Below, piece by piece: positions 22,179-35,898 of a DNA stretch of 64,000 nt. Below the pieces are notes generated by a model. The model had not been told where the DNA came from, did not search any database, and saw only the letters and a list, made by a program, of their open reading frames with translations. The DNA is taken from positions 160,704,001 through 160,768,000 of the forward strand of contig JBITNC010000001.1 in the NCBI GenBank assembly GCA_050084985.1, in the 5' to 3' direction. The stretch comes from Nageia nagi. Its lineage: Eukaryota > Pinophyta. How positions within the stretch are numbered: the first letter of the stretch is position 1; every line of letters starts with the position of its first letter. The position numbers were made by a program, and so were the translations under genes.

Positions 22179-23180
22179 TGGAAACAACCAAAAATGTTGC
22201 TCATTTAAAAATTGAATGGAAAGGGACCAAAATTAACATGTATTATAAAACTTATAGTAAATGACCAATCATTGACAATTTTATTCAATCATTAAAGACT
22301 CAAATTAATTATTGAAGACCTAATACTTAGCCAAGAAAAAAACATATCAATGCTTGAACTCATTTATTCTCAAAAATTATTTGATTCTAGGCAAGTTATT
22401 GTTGGTTTGGAAGCTACACAAATAGAATCTAGGCTATTCTAGATTGGGATGAGGTTTTTGAGTTATTTTGTTAGCCTCTAAATTTAAAATTGAAAAAAAT
22501 TAAAATTCTATAAATTAAACATTTGTTAATGAAGAAAGAGACCAGAATTGAAATAAAATTATTCTACAAGATTTAATTTAGAACTTTTGAGAGTTAAGTA
22601 CTTTTGTTATACACTCATTCATGTATTTTTTATTCAATGTATTATGCTTTTTTATGTGAACAAGTATGCTTAATTTATTATTTTGACATGTGTGCAGGGT
22701 CAACAGGTGCTAAGGTGGAGAGTGTTGAAGGTAAATTACACTAAGAACTAGTAGAAAAGGAAAAATAAAGTCAAAATGAAGAAGAAGAGAAAATTCATCC
22801 AAAGCCAACTCCAATTTCAGAAATACCAAAGATTGAGCTCAAACATTAGTGATTGAAGCTAGATGCCAATGAGTACATTCTAATCATCGATGACTCTATA
22901 AAATCCCTTCAAGCAAGATTATGAATCTAGAGATTCATTTTGTAACATTTGAGGTCTTTTAAGAGAGTAATAAAATATATATTGGTATTTAATATGTATT
23001 TATCTTATTTGCTAACAGGTTACATTGCCCTTGCATATTGACAAGTAGTGATTAAGCATAGGGGGTTATTGGTTCTTTTTATAATATTATGTTTATTTTG
23101 TATCTTGTGATTTCAACTTTTAATTAAGGTTTTTGTTATTGGTCTATATTTTTTTAAGATCACTAACAGAGTCACCAACA
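22179..23180 (+). repeat. Left LTR of Tat-type element (approximate)
   Basis: Similarity to 40139-41030 is clear from ACCAAAAATG at about 22188 to about 23008 (shared text: TTATTTGATTCTAGGYAA, AATTAAACATTTGTTAATGA, GAGATTCATTTTGTAACATT). A possible end is ACCAACA at 23180, followed by TTTGATATAGGAAC, a weak match to a tRNA-Met primer site. The start aligns with TGTAGACACCC of the right copy but is mutated. Confidence 0.6.
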
Positions 23181-24792
23181 ATTTGATATAGGAACAAAAT
23201 GTTAGTATTTTAAATAGAGGTAGGAGCCCTAATTTTTTTCAATACAACAAGCACAATGTAGGAATCTAAGATGGAAAATGGTAATGAACCTTTTTGTTTA
23301 TGATCCCTTTCCTCAAATTGCATGTAGGAAAGGGTGGATAGAGTTAAATAAATAAATGCATTTAATAATGTTATTAATTGGTTCTAAGGTTTAATTTATT
23401 TATTTTATTAGGTAAAGATCATTGCAAAGTACTTCATATAAAAACTTTTTCTATTTCATCCACTGATGCTTTCCCTTTGTGTTGAAAGATGATCTTAGGT
23501 GATCAGAATGGATCTAATAGGAAAAGAGTAAATGAACCTTTGCTTTTTTCATGTTATCACATAATTTGGTCAAAGAATCTACAATACTAAGTTACTTCCA
23601 CACTTGGAAGGGGTTAATGAATCTCCATTAAATCAAGAATGAATCTAAGGTAAATGAATTGGGTTAATGGTAGAATAGTACATTAAATGGTTAATGAATT
23701 AGGTGGTTGCATTCATATTAAATTACTTTCGCATAACTAAGTATGCTCTCACTTTTGCACCTATGATGATGTAAAGCAATCAGAAAAGTTAAGTAAAAGG
23801 GGTAATAAATTTTCATTTGATTTAAAATTTACACTCATATTAATACTCTTACTTGTTTTTCATTACCACATTGAGAGGTGGTCAAAGGTTGATGTGACTC
23901 GAAGAGGAGGAAGAGACCCTATACTTAATCAATTTATATACATATTAAAGGCTACTTATTTGTAAGAAGAGGTAATGAACTACACTAAATTACTTCCATA
24001 GCTAGAAGGGTGAATGAACCTCATTTAAAAGTTGTTTAAAGAAGCTCATTACTTTGGTGATGAATTTTTTTGGTTAATTAGATTAACACATACAAATTAA
24101 AACATTATTTAAATCATGTTAAAAACTTTAAATTAATGGACATAAATGATTGGGAGGGATAGAGTTTGCATTCATGTATATTTTTTTATTAAATACATGA
24201 TCAAAAGCCTTATAAAATGAATATTTATGAGTTGGATGTTATTACCAACCATTGATTCTTACATTCTTATGTACCCACTGAAAAAATACAATAAGCTTGA
24301 GAGTCAAAATCTAGAGATGAACACTAGGTTCATAGCTTAAAATTCATTACTTCCTATAGTATGACTATAAAAAAGAAACTATAGTTGAATTTAATTAACA
24401 AGATAGATCTCAACAATATTCCCTATGCCCCATTGCACTAAGGGGACCACATTAAGTACCAAGTTGTGACTTAGCCATAGCTAGCTTCTTAGGAATACCA
24501 GCCTACCCTGGTTAAATACTTGACTAGACAAAACAACTAACAAGGTTATAAAAACTAAGAAGATTAAAATATACAATTCATATTGCTTATATAATAAATA
24601 TTAATCAAATTTATAAAAAAAATATAAAGAATATAAACACATTGCAAAAAATAAATGTTCATATAGGATGTTCATGCATAAATTATCTTCTCATAAACAT
24701 AAAATAAAAAGATAAAAATAATTACTATATATGATAATTGTATGCTTTTATTATCTATTAAAAATATAAAAAATATAAAAATAACAAGAACA
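23181..24792 (+). other. Untranslated leader of Tat-type element
   Basis: No coding frame is seen. The region repeats phrases such as TTAATGAATCTCC and GGTAATGAAC, suggesting old degenerate tandem repeats between about 23280 and 24060. Long leaders are common in Tat elements. Confidence 0.45.
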
Positions 24793-27200
24793 ATGGTTCA
24801 AACTCATTCTCAAAAGTCTCATCAAGAACAAGATTCTCAAGATGAATATGACTTATAAGATAGAGGATGCCTTAGATCTAGTTGGGCTATTTATAGAGAA
24901 GAAGCACCTCAAAATGAAAATATCAAGGTACAAAAGCATCTTATGGATAATTCTTTACAATATTTTAGACAACCTCTAACACAATTAAGGATACCTCCAT
25001 CTTCATACCATATACATAGTCTTTTTCCATATGTAAGACATTTGAGGGAAGATAAATAAATAATAAGAGAACCACCTAATGATGAAGAAACAAAGGTGCC
25101 TCCTTCAACAACATAGTTAGCTTATACAATAATGCAAAGGGGTCCTTTTAATCCTAGGTATAATCAAGTTACACGATACTTGCTATATGGGCAATTAGTT
25201 CAATCTTAATTAAGAAAAGAAGATTATTTGCCTTCTATAATTTCAAGACAAATGGAAGATTTTTATGATAGGATATCTATACATTTAAAAACTCTTATAC
25301 CAAAATCAAAAGATGCCTTTAAAGTATATGATAATCCTTATCATATCTTAAGATCAAACACCCCTTCTCTTTTAGCAAGAATTCAATAAATTACTCAAGG
25401 ACAACCAACTCAATCAAACTTACCAATGTTCAAGCTACAAGAAATACCTCCCTATCCCCATAAGAAAGAATATGAACCTCAAAGAAATGTTTCTCAACAA
25501 GGGAATGTTCAACAACAAAATATGCAACAACAACAACAACAAGTATTAGCTCAGTCCAATCAAAAAGTAGGAAAACCAATAAATTCACCAAACACCACTA
25601 GTTTTAAATTCAACCAATGCCTAACATACCTCAAAATATGAATATGTAAAATACTCAAACTCAAAAATTACAAATATGCTTCAAAATATGAATATGCCAA
25701 ATATTCAACATTAAGATAAAGTTGCAATTGGTCAAATTTTATAGGTAAGTAATAAACCACCATCTAAGGCATGATCATTATCTCCTTAGATATGTGGAGT
25801 GTATAGATATCAAGACCCCTACTCTGCTAAAAATAAAGCTATTTCATTAAAAAAAAATACAAGATGAAGTTTAAATATATCATCTTCCTCCACCATAAAA
25901 TAGGAAACAAGGATATCAATTGCCTCCTATACCACCTCATCAACCACCACCACCAACACCACCATATAGTGAAGGTTATTATGAGGCAAGGAAACCCTTA
26001 GAACATCGATATGAACCTGCATAATGATACAAAGAAGTAAACTATCCAAGAGAAAAAGCATATCCAAGATATAAAGAGTACCCTAGTTATTCATGTAATC
26101 AACAAATGGAGAGGGTAACATAAGAGGATGATGATTTATACAAATGATTAAAATAAGTAGAAAAAGATTATCTATGCAAGATAAATAAAAAATATCTTAT
26201 AAGATAATTTGTAATGAACCAATTCATCCTAGTGTTCTAAAGAAAGAAATTCCTTACAAGTTTGAAATTTAAAAAATTGAACCATTTAAAGGAAAAGAAG
26301 ATCCTAAAGAGCATATAAGAAAATTCAAATATTAAAATTATTTGATTTCTAATGATTATGTATTCATGTTATGTATATTTTTTATGATGCTTATTGGACA
26401 AGTAATGGATTGGTACAACAACTTACCAAAACATAGTATCAACTCATACTCTTAGTTAGCAAATTTATTTTACAAACATTTTAAAATTAACATCAAAGAT
26501 AAGACTTCCATCATCAATCTCATAAGATTGCAATAATTGTTAGATGGATCAGTTAGTGATTTTAGAGTATGCCTTATACTTTGCCTCAAGAGGAACTAGT
26601 TAAGTTATTCAGTCAAAGTTACTTAAGACCTATTGCTAGTACATTATTTATTCAACAACATAAAACCTTTGAAGAGGCTATCTCTCAATAAATTATTATT
26701 GAAAGAGTTAAAATCCAATATTGAGAGATAAAGGCTAACAAGTGAGAAGGTTACACTAAGAATAAAAATCAAATAGAACAAGCAAATAAACAATTACTAA
26801 TAAATAAAGTTTCAACTATAAAAGATGTGGAACCATTATCAACTCAAAATATCAAAAGAGATTTCAAGCCTAGAAGGAAATATACATCATTATCAGAACC
26901 TCTCTATGATATTTTGACAAAATTATGTGATCATGAAATAATTACTTTACCTGAAATAAGGTCATAAAATCCTAAAAGTAAGGACAGTAGATGGTATAAT
27001 GAAGAAGAATTTTTTCATTATCATAGTCAAAAAGGTCACGATACAAACAAATGTCAAACCTTAAAAAATATAGTCCAAGACTTAATTAAAAATGGGAAGT
27101 TAAAAGAGGATAATCATGTCATAATTCCTAATAAAAATTTGGGAATTTACCAAAATCCACTTCCAAAATATCTAGCTAATAGCATTTTGTTACATTCAAG
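24793..27200 (+). pseudogene. Gag of Tat-type element, broken
   Basis: The ATG at 24793 starts a frame rich in Gln and Pro (a poly-Gln patch near 25520 and a Pro-rich stretch near 25935-25965). The capsid core lies at about 26240-26760 (IEPFKGKEDPKEHIRKF, MDWYNNLPKHSI). A His/Cys knuckle-like motif, HYHSQKGHDTNKC, lies at about 27017. Many TAA/TAG stops and several frameshifts break it. The order matches plant gypsy gag, which forms the particle. The function of the Gln/Pro-rich N-terminus is unknown to me. Confidence 0.72.
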
Positions 27201-27559
27201 TCAAAAATAAGTGATACATAAATGGAGCCAAGATGATTCAAATTTCATAGGCATGATAAATATTGCTACAAGAGCTCAAAATATATAGGGGAGACAAGAT
27301 GGTGTACCAAATAATTAGCAAGATAAGAATCATGTGCCACCTCACATATCTAAACCACAACCTCCTAAAGTTTCTATAAAAGGCTCTCTACAATAACAAT
27401 TGAAAATCTCACAAGTAAAATTGTCCTTGTTTGAGTTGTTACAACAATCCAAATATCATATAGATGCTATGAATCAAATAATTGAAATAATATTAATAAT
27501 CTTAAGAGTTTTACAACCTTTATAGGAAATATTACGACAAGTCAAAAATATGTAATAGT

Positions 27560-27950
27560 TTTTTATGATCATGAACTAGAAGATCCCAAAGGAATACAAG
27601 GATCAAATCCACCATTGCATATTATAGCCAAGGTTGATGGAAAAATATTTAAAATAATCCTAGTTTATGGAGGGTTAGCCATCAATATTATTTCAACAAC
27701 TGCATACAAGAATTTAAATATTCCTTTTTTACATATTTGTGCACTATATCTCCAACTAAAAGCACTTAATAATGCTTTATGCTCAATAGTAGGGTCACTT
27801 TCATTACCTATTACTATAGGATAAAAAATGATACAAATATTACTACAAGTAAGTGAAGGAGATATTACACAATATAATATTCTCTTAGGACGACCTTGGA
27901 TCAAAGATATGCAATGTGTCTCATTGATATATCATAATTGTTTGAAATAT
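27560..27950 (+). pseudogene. Aspartic protease of Tat-type element, active site lost
   Basis: The open piece 27615-27824 holds KIILVYGGLAINIISTTAY, where the gypsy retropepsin normally has D-G-G/S. Here Asp is Tyr (TAT), so the catalytic residue is gone. YNILLGRPWIKDM near 27880 is the standard LLGRPW end of the domain. The piece lies between gag and RT as expected. Confidence 0.8.
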
Positions 27951-29289
27951 ATTCATGAAAGAGTAGTACATTATGTACCTAGAGATGATAATCTATACTC
28001 ACATTAAAATGCTACTTATTTACCTAATGATATAGCTTTAGCATCTACTCATTTTTTCATGATGTCTATACCAAAGAATGAGCCATTGGTAATTAATGTT
28101 GATAAAAATGATCATACTTCATAAAATATCTTAATTGAAAAGTAAGCTATTAATCAATATAAATTAGTTAATGATCATGAAGAAGTTTATAATGGCTTCC
28201 AACCAAAGATAACTCCTACACCACAAGAAAAATAATCTTGGGAAGAAAGAGCTTGTAAGCTATATAAATTAAACAAAGCCTCCTTGTCAAAAGATTGATC
28301 CCAAGTGAACATATCATTTCAAATAAATGATCCTAAAGATGATAAATTATTAGATATATATGTAATAACCATAAATTTATCTAACTTAGGTATAGGGGAA
28401 TATGATATAAATGATTTAATATTTAATATTTTTTCCACCCAATATATTGGATGACCTAAAGAATCACCTAGTGTGGTGGGGCAGTTGGTGTCACTAGGAA
28501 ATGAGCCTAATTAAACATTATTTGTATATGTAGGTACTATAGAAACAACTCTAATTTCTTTACCTAAAATTAATGAAGGTGTATTTTGCAATTCTTTAGA
28601 ATATTTATCACCTTTTGTATGATCATTTTTCCAAATATACTTTTGTAGATGTCAATGGAAAGGACATGGTTTGGTTCAATATGAACAAGGACCTACATAT
28701 ACAATTGATATTCATTACCAATTACCATATGATAAAATAGGTTTAGGATATACATAAGAAAATAAAAAAATTTCTATTATAGAAATGGTTGAGTTAGAAC
28801 TAGAAAACCTTAAGTATGGAGAGTTAATTCAAGTCTTTGAATGGATGGCCAATTAGAATGAAATAGAGTTAGACATATCAATACTTGAATATATATTTGA
28901 TAATATTATTTATATTAATATGGTCCATATTGAAGAAATATTTGATGAATATTTAGAAAAAATATCTTTTTATTGGTCTAGAAGTGATGAGTTTGAATCA
29001 TAGAGTCCAATAAGTTCAAATAAATCTTTATCAAATTTTATGGTTAATGAAGATACCGTAGATGTTTCACTCATTTCTAAGAATCCCACAATGTAATAAT
29101 TTAAAGATATAAATTTTATATTCCAAGAATTTAAATATTCCTTGAATATAACCTTAATTTAGCAAAATATTGATGAAGATGAAGAATACAATCTAGATGA
29201 TAAAAATTGGATTCTAGTACCCAACCAATTGGAAGAGAGATCCCACATGTTGATTGAAGAAACCATCAAATTAAACTTAAGCAATGATC
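27951..29289 (+). pseudogene. Protease-RT linker of Tat-type element
   Basis: Coding-like but heavily broken + strand text, rich in Asp/Glu and Asn, without a recognised domain. Such linkers of several hundred residues occur between protease and RT in plant gypsy polyproteins. Confidence 0.4.
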
Positions 29290-30700
29290 CTAGTAATCCC
29301 AAGATTATTTAATTAGGAAAATACTTAAGTGAAAAAGAAAGAGAGATATTCACTTCCATTCTAAAAGGAAAACATAAAGTATTTGCATGGTCTTACACAA
29401 ATATGCCTTGGTTGGATTCAAAATTAGTAGTACATAACTTAGGCCTTAAAAAGATGCTAATCTTGTTAAATAAAAGTTATGAAAGATGCATCCCAAAATA
29501 GTGTTAATGGTAAAAGAATAATTACAAAAGCTATTGGAAGTGAAATTTATCCAACCTATTGATTATTATGATTGGATATCTAATATGGTTTCAGTTAAAA
29601 ATCATAATGGAAAGATTCATGACTACATAGATATTAGAGATCTAAATAAAGCATGTCCAAAAGATGATTTTTCTCTTCTAAATATTGATAATATAGTTAA
29701 TGCTATGGTTGGACATGAAATGATCTCACTAATGGATGGTTTCTTTGGTTATAATTAGATAAAAGTAGCTACAAAATATCAACATAAAATAGCATTCACT
29801 AGACCCTAGGAAACCTTTTGTTACAAAGTAATGCCTTTTTGTTTAAAGAATATTGGAGTAACTTACAAAAGTGCAATGAAATATATTTTCCATGACTGCA
29901 TGAATAATATCATGTATGATTATGTAGATGATTTATTGGCCAAATTTAAAACTAGAGAATAACATCTATAAGTTCTTATAAATATCTTTAATATGTTATT
30001 GGAACACAATATTATACTAAACCTAAACAAATATATCTTTGGAGTTACTTAAGGATAGTTACTCTATTTCATTGTATCAATATGAGAAATTCAAGTAGAT
30101 GCTAATAAAATAAAAGCCATAGTAAATATTCCTCTTCCCTCAAATATAAAATAATTACAAAGTTTGCAAGGAAAATTACAAGAAATAAGATGCATTATAT
30201 CACAATTATCTAATAAATGCAAACCTTTTAATAAAATATTAAAAAATGGAATCATTTTTCACTAGGAAAATGAACAACAAGAAGCATTTGATGAGATAAA
30301 ATGCTATCTTTTATAACCATCAATTTTACTCCCTCCAAGGGAATGAGAACCATTTTTACTTTATTCATCAGCCACAAAAACTACCTTAGGTATCATGCTT
30401 GCTCAAAAGAATGAAAATAACAAAGAACAAGCTATATACTATCTTATTTGAACTCTAATTGATTACAAGATAAGATAAGTATACATGGAAAAGTTATTTT
30501 TAGCAATAGTTTTTGCAACAAAGAAACTTAGGCATTACATGTTGAACCATATAACTTACATGATTGCTAAAGCAAATCCATTGAAATATATGATGAACAA
30601 AACTTACCAAAATATAAGAACATCCAAATGGATCATGCATTTAATAGAATTTGATTTACAATTCATAAGTCAAAAATCTATAAAATGTTAAGTTATACCT
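29290..30700 (+). pseudogene. Reverse transcriptase and first RNase H of Tat-type element
   Basis: LSEKEREIFTSILK at about 29320 opens the RT. RDLNKACPKDDF and ISLMDGFFGYN (open piece 29534-29758) and the catalytic YVDDLLAKF (29921-29947) are clear gypsy motifs. The RNase H that follows has LLYSSATKTTLG (about 30357) and the Y-M-E-K-L-F-L-A-I-V-F-A block (open piece 30485-30691). Stops are TAG/TAA/TGA at many places. RT and RNase H make cDNA from element RNA; this copy is dead. Confidence 0.88.
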
Positions 30701-30819
30701 GACTATCTCGTAGAAGAGCCATTGCAAGATGATAAACCTCTTGTAATTGAACTATCAAATGAATATGTATTCCAACTAGTTGAAATGGAAACTTTTATTG
30801 ATCCTAAAGAAGAATGGGA

Positions 30820-31376
30820 TATGAAAATCTACTTTGATGGCTCCCAATGTGAACAAAGTGGGGGTTCCAACATGGTATTTATTACACAACAAAGAATACC
30901 CATATCATATTCTTTCAAATTAAATTTCTAATGCACAAATAATAATGCTAAATATGAAGCTTTAATATTAGCCATGAAGATCACCATAAAATTAAAAATA
31001 AAGAAAGTAAAATTCATTAGTGACTCATTGCTAATAGTAAATCAAGTCAAAGAAATTTTTCAATGTAAAGAATCATTACTTCAAAAATATAAAAAATTGG
31101 TAGATACACTACTATAATCATTCAAAAATTATGAGATAGAATCAATGCCTATATCAATTAATAGGTTTGTTGATTGCCATGGAATCAATTGGATCCCTGA
31201 TACCACAAGATCCTCATCAATGTACCATTAATATCAAAATAATTCAAATCATTGAATCCTCCTTGGATACAAATGATGAATCACATGAAGTTTTAGATAT
31301 TACCATAGAAGATAAAAGTTTATGGGATATCCAATTACTCAAATTCTTGAAAGATGGAGTTTCACTCAATATTTAA
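30820..31376 (+). pseudogene. Second RNase H of Tat-type element, and tail
   Basis: KIYFDGSQCEQSGG (from 30823) begins a second RNase H fold. Acidic residues sit at DGS, at YEALILAM (about 30954) and at ISDSLLIVNQV (about 31015). This archaeal-type RNase H next to the normal one is known from the plant Tat clade. A tail, SIGSLIPQDP at about 31185, follows in another frame. A frameshift lies near 31165. Confidence 0.78.
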
Positions 31377-32570
31377 CTAAATCAGCTAAAAAGGCATTCA
31401 AATTAAAAGCCTCTCATTATTGCATGCTAGTAGGTGTGTTGTACTATGGGGATTTTGATGGTATATTACTTAGAAATCTAGAATGGAAAGATTCATAAAT
31501 TACAATCTCATGTGCACATGATGAAATATGTGGAGGACACTTTAGTGGTCCAACCATCATAAAATAATTAATCTGGATAGGATACTATTGGCCTATAATG
31601 GAACATGACTGTATCAAATATGTTAAAAAATATTTTAATTGTTAACAACATGCCAATCTATATATTCAACCATCACAAGCCTTACAAATTATACAATCAT
31701 TGTGGCCATTTTCAAGATGGGTGTTAGACCTTATAAATTAAATCTCACCCAGTCATCAAGAGGTCACAAATTTATAATTATAGCTACTAAAATTTTTATA
31801 AAATAGGTTAATATTATCCCTATGATTTCCATTAAAGGTACTCAAATAAAAGAATTCATAGAACATCACATCATATGCCATTTTAGAATTCCCACCCAAA
31901 TTGTGATAGATAATGAAAAAAAATTAAAAATAATAAGGTATTAGCTTTGTGTAAGGGATACCACATTAGGATTAGTTTCTCAATGCCCTATTATCCTCAA
32001 GGGAATGGTCAATCTAAATCTATAAACAAAACCATTATAAGCATTTTTTTGAAAATAGTTAATAATTCCCATAGAGAATGACATGCAAGGATTTCACATG
32101 CTTTATGGGAATATCGTACTAGCATCAGAACTCCTACTAGGGCAACCCCATTCTCTTTAGTTTATGGGATAGAAAAAGTACTACCATTGGAAATAAAATC
32201 CCCTCTTTATGCATCACATTACAATATTATATAACATATGAAGTAGCCCATCAAACTAAATTAGATCAATTATTATTATTGAATGAAAAGTTAATTCATG
32301 GATTAGAACATATGCGAACTTATCAAAATCATATCAAGAAAGCTTTAGATAAAAAGTTAAAATTCATTAATTTAATATAGGAGATTTATTTCTTAAACAA
32401 AATCAATAAACCTCATGAATGGAATGTCAACTTTGTGATAAATTTTCCCTAATTGGTTAGGACCATACATTATTAAGAAGAAATTTGGTTTAGGAGCTTA
32501 CCAATTAGCTGATATGGAAGGAAATGATGAGTGTAAACTCATAAATATTATGCACATTCATCTTTTATAG
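31377..32570 (+). pseudogene. Integrase of Tat-type element, frameshifted
   Basis: A zinc-type segment (ICGGHFSGP, then GYYWPIMEHDCIKYVKKYF) lies at about 31530-31640. The catalytic core follows in shifting frames: LWPFSRWVLDLI (first Asp), IVIDNE (second Asp), YPQGNGQSKSINKTI at about 31990, where Lys (AAA) stands where Glu (GAA) is expected. The C-terminal WLGPYIIKKKFGLGAYQLAD near 32460 is typical of gypsy integrases. At least three frameshifts break it. Confidence 0.82.
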
Positions 32571-32770
32571 ATAAAATATTTTTTTATCAATTTGTACATA
32601 TTATAAATATAGTTCAATTAAGTAAATATTATACAAAAAACTCATAGATATGCATAAATTGGAAAACGATAATGATAAAAAGGAGCAAGAATGTTCATGT
32701 ACCATCAAAAAGAAAAGGAATACAATAGACTTCATGTTTTTAAAAACCAAGATATATAGGAGATAGAGCT

Positions 32771-34285
32771 ATGTCCAAATTAACAAAATTCACTTTTCAA
32801 GGGGCTCAAAATTTCCTTTGACTTCTCGTTAACATACAAAGGAATTTGGCTCTGAATTATTATCCAAGTAAATATGATGGATGGGAAATATGTGTTAAAT
32901 AATACAATCTTGATATTCATATAGATCAAGTTGTGTACTTCTTGTGCTATTCATATTACTACACACAAATACATAAAATAAACTTGTTATGCTTATATTG
33001 GCCCATCATAGCACCTAGACTCATACTTTATTATACTTTTAATAATTGGATTTTAGACATTGCATCTCAAAATCCCCAAAGATTACACCCAATTATGACT
33101 TGGATAAATCAACTTGTAGGATATTTGTGTCATCAAAAACTAATATATGACTTTTATCCCACATTTGTGCCCAAACTAAGGAAGTCAAGAAAAATTAAGC
33201 AAAATATTAATCAACACTTTTCACATTTGAAATCAAGATTCCCTTATCCTCCTCATAATACTTAAAGAAAGAAAATATTCAACACTTAAATAATCAAGAG
33301 AGTTACAAATACAATTCCAATTTAATTATGATAATCTAGATTTCATATATAGGTATAGAGGGAATGATTACATGATTTTACTTTGAAAACATTCTTCTAC
33401 ACTTATTTCTCACTTTCTAGTTTTACCAAAAGATATTCAACAAGTGATAGCCATGAAATATTATGATAATTGGACATCAAATGCATGGGAATTAATAATA
33501 AATGGTTTAAGAGTTGCAACTGAAATAAAGGTACAAGAAAGGTGGATGAAACAAGAATCTAAAATGAGTTCATTATAATGGTTTCACCTACATTGGCCTT
33601 ATGATAAATCCATAATAGTGATAAACTATGTTGAAGATCTTCATATCAAATATATGGGACATTATTGTATCCCTACTTTAGTTATTTCAAAACATGTATT
33701 ATCATTTCTTATGTCATTCTTTTCAAAATATGAAATTGTATATAAATATAGTTCATTATTTAGTAATAGTTATTGTGTGAATAATTCATTGATGTGAAAG
33801 TATGATTTGAACGAATTATTCAACATTTAAATAAGAGGAAACAAATCAAAATTATTGACTATAAACATTATTTTAAAATTATCAGCAAAATAAGTTTAAG
33901 TATTCTATAGGGAGTCTTGTTCCATACTTTCATCCATGGACTTCTCCATTACCACCAATTCCACCATCTCCAATTTCACTGCATCCTACATACATACCAT
34001 CATTTATGATACTTCCTAAGGTACATACTAAAGTTTTAATGTCATATATGTAACCTAAGAGAATCATTATGAAGTTTAAACCTAAACCATCACCCCCACC
34101 ACTTGTTTCATATCACATTCATTCCTAACCATCTATTTTGATAAGGTCCCATTCATCTTTGATTGTGGTCTCCTTACCATTACTTCTTAGATCATGGATG
34201 TTGGATTATTTCAAGGAAAATGGTTTACCAACATTATTCAAAGATTGTGAATTGCCTTCCATTGTGAAAAACATAAGAAAATAGA
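32771..34285 (+). pseudogene. Unidentified ORF downstream of integrase (env position)
   Basis: About 200 bases after the integrase end, an ATG at 32771 begins coding-like text on the same strand. It stays open for 110 codons (32933-33265), then continues in another frame from about 33258 (KDIQQVIAMKYYDNWTSNAW, VINYVEDLHIKYMGHYCIP). After another shift near 33900 it ends in a Pro-rich stretch (PPIPPSPISLHP) and a basic tail near 34285. That would be about 500 residues. I recognise no domain, no signal peptide and no clear membrane anchor. Tat and Athila elements can carry an ORF here, so it may be an accessory protein. Confidence 0.45.
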
Positions 34286-34549
34286 AAAAAAATAGTAAAA
34301 ATAAAAAATAACAAAAACATCAAAAAAATATGAAAAATAAATAAAAATTTATGTTGTACATATGTTTGTATTTGTTGATCAGGAATATGTAACCATTCAA
34401 ACCTAAGATTGAACTACCATTTCCATGTGGAAATGAGTTGCAATCAACACATTGATAAATTCATAGGTTATACACCCTTGATTAAGTGGACCCTATTGTT
34501 CACCTCCTCTTATAGTCTTTATTTTTTTTTAGAAGGTCTTGTTACATCT
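34286..34549. other. Short non-coding interval after the extra ORF
   Basis: A-rich sequence just after the ORF (34285-34350), then nothing recognised. Confidence 0.4.
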
Positions 34550-34985
34550 TGATGGGTATTGTTGAAACCTTAAATAGAGTTATGAACATCTCCCACCGAT
34601 TTCTTCTAAAAAATATGACATAACTAGAAGGGTTTGTTGAATATAGAGTTATGAACACCTCCCATAAACTTCTAAAAATTAAGATGTCATCACTCAAAAT
34701 TGGTGGGGTTTGTTGAATATAGAGTTATAAATATCTCCCATCAATTTCTCCTAAAAATATGATATCATCACTCAAAATTGGTAAGGTTTGTTGAATATAG
34801 AGTTATGAACATCTCCCATCGATTTCTCCTAAAAAATGTGATATCATCACTCAAAAATGGTAGGGTATGTTGAATGAAGAGTTGTGAATAATTTTCTCTA
34901 ATTTCTCCTAAGAAATGTGACATCATCACTCAAAACTGGTGGGGTCTATTGAATGAAGAGTTGTAAACATATCCTACCTTGAAGA
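34550..34985. repeat. 78-bp tandem repeat, about 5.5 units
   Basis: The phrase GAGTTATGAACATCTCCCA (or a near form) recurs at 34577, 34646, 34722, 34800, 34879 and 34958. Spacing grows from 69 to 79 bases. Each unit also holds GATATCATCACTCAAAA. It is part of the non-coding 3' region of the Tat-type element. Confidence 0.9.
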
Positions 34986-35898
34986 AGTATGAGGAACACC
35001 TACTGACTAAGTCATCTGAAGCTTATTGATTTTTGCTAAAAGGTATCACATTATCATTGGATTTTCATGAGCCCTAATTTATTTGAATATTTTGATAACA
35101 CTTGTTATATGACTTAACCTAAACTAACAACTATGTACAATAGGGCCTAGAAATAATCCTTGGACTATTCAAGATTGAAACTTAAGTAACTAGACTCAAG
35201 ATATGGTTTGGACATAATTTAGATGAACAAATAGGCTATATATAATAATACCTAGAAATAAGACTCAGACTAGACTTAAACAAATACACAAAGTCTATAC
35301 AATACTTCCCCAAAATAACTTATAAACTTCACTTGGATATAATTCATATGACTTTGTACAAAAAAGTCTTGCCTTATAAAAAAATGGTGGGCATATGACT
35401 TACAAACTTCAGTTAGACATGAATCATAGATACAACCTAAGCATGACTTAGATGACCTTTACAAATAACACCCGCCTTCAATAAAATGGGGGTGTTAAGT
35501 GACCTTCTAATAATTAGGAATTGACAATATGAACATGATCCAAAAACTCCTTAAACAAAACTACACCTTATCTAAGAGCACATATAATACAAGATTGTTG
35601 AGAAAATACTAAATATATACAATGCAAACTCAAGTCTAAACTTGATACAAGTACTTAGAATCGAGAAAGAAAGGTAAATAAGAAATGGGAGATATAGAAG
35701 AAATTTATTAGTGAGGAAAAATGAATGAATAAAATAATAATGAATACAAATAATATTACCTCTCAAAGTGTGATTCTACAAAAATAATAGTATTGTATAT
35801 ATATCATTTGACCTTTACATGCCTATTGATTATCTTCATGCAAATAAAAGCTTTATATATATTGTGTCTCTAAAAAACTTTATGCAATTTCTTAAAAA
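34986..35898. other. Non-coding 3' region, degenerate repeats
   Basis: Phrases such as GACTTAGATGAAC and TTACAAACTTCAGTTAGACATG recur irregularly between about 35180 and 35480. No coding frame is seen. Confidence 0.4.

Noticed and set aside
29290-32570. Endogenous pararetrovirus (caulimovirid)
   Set aside because: An integrase with zinc segment and DDE-type core follows RNase H, and LTRs are present. No movement protein is seen.
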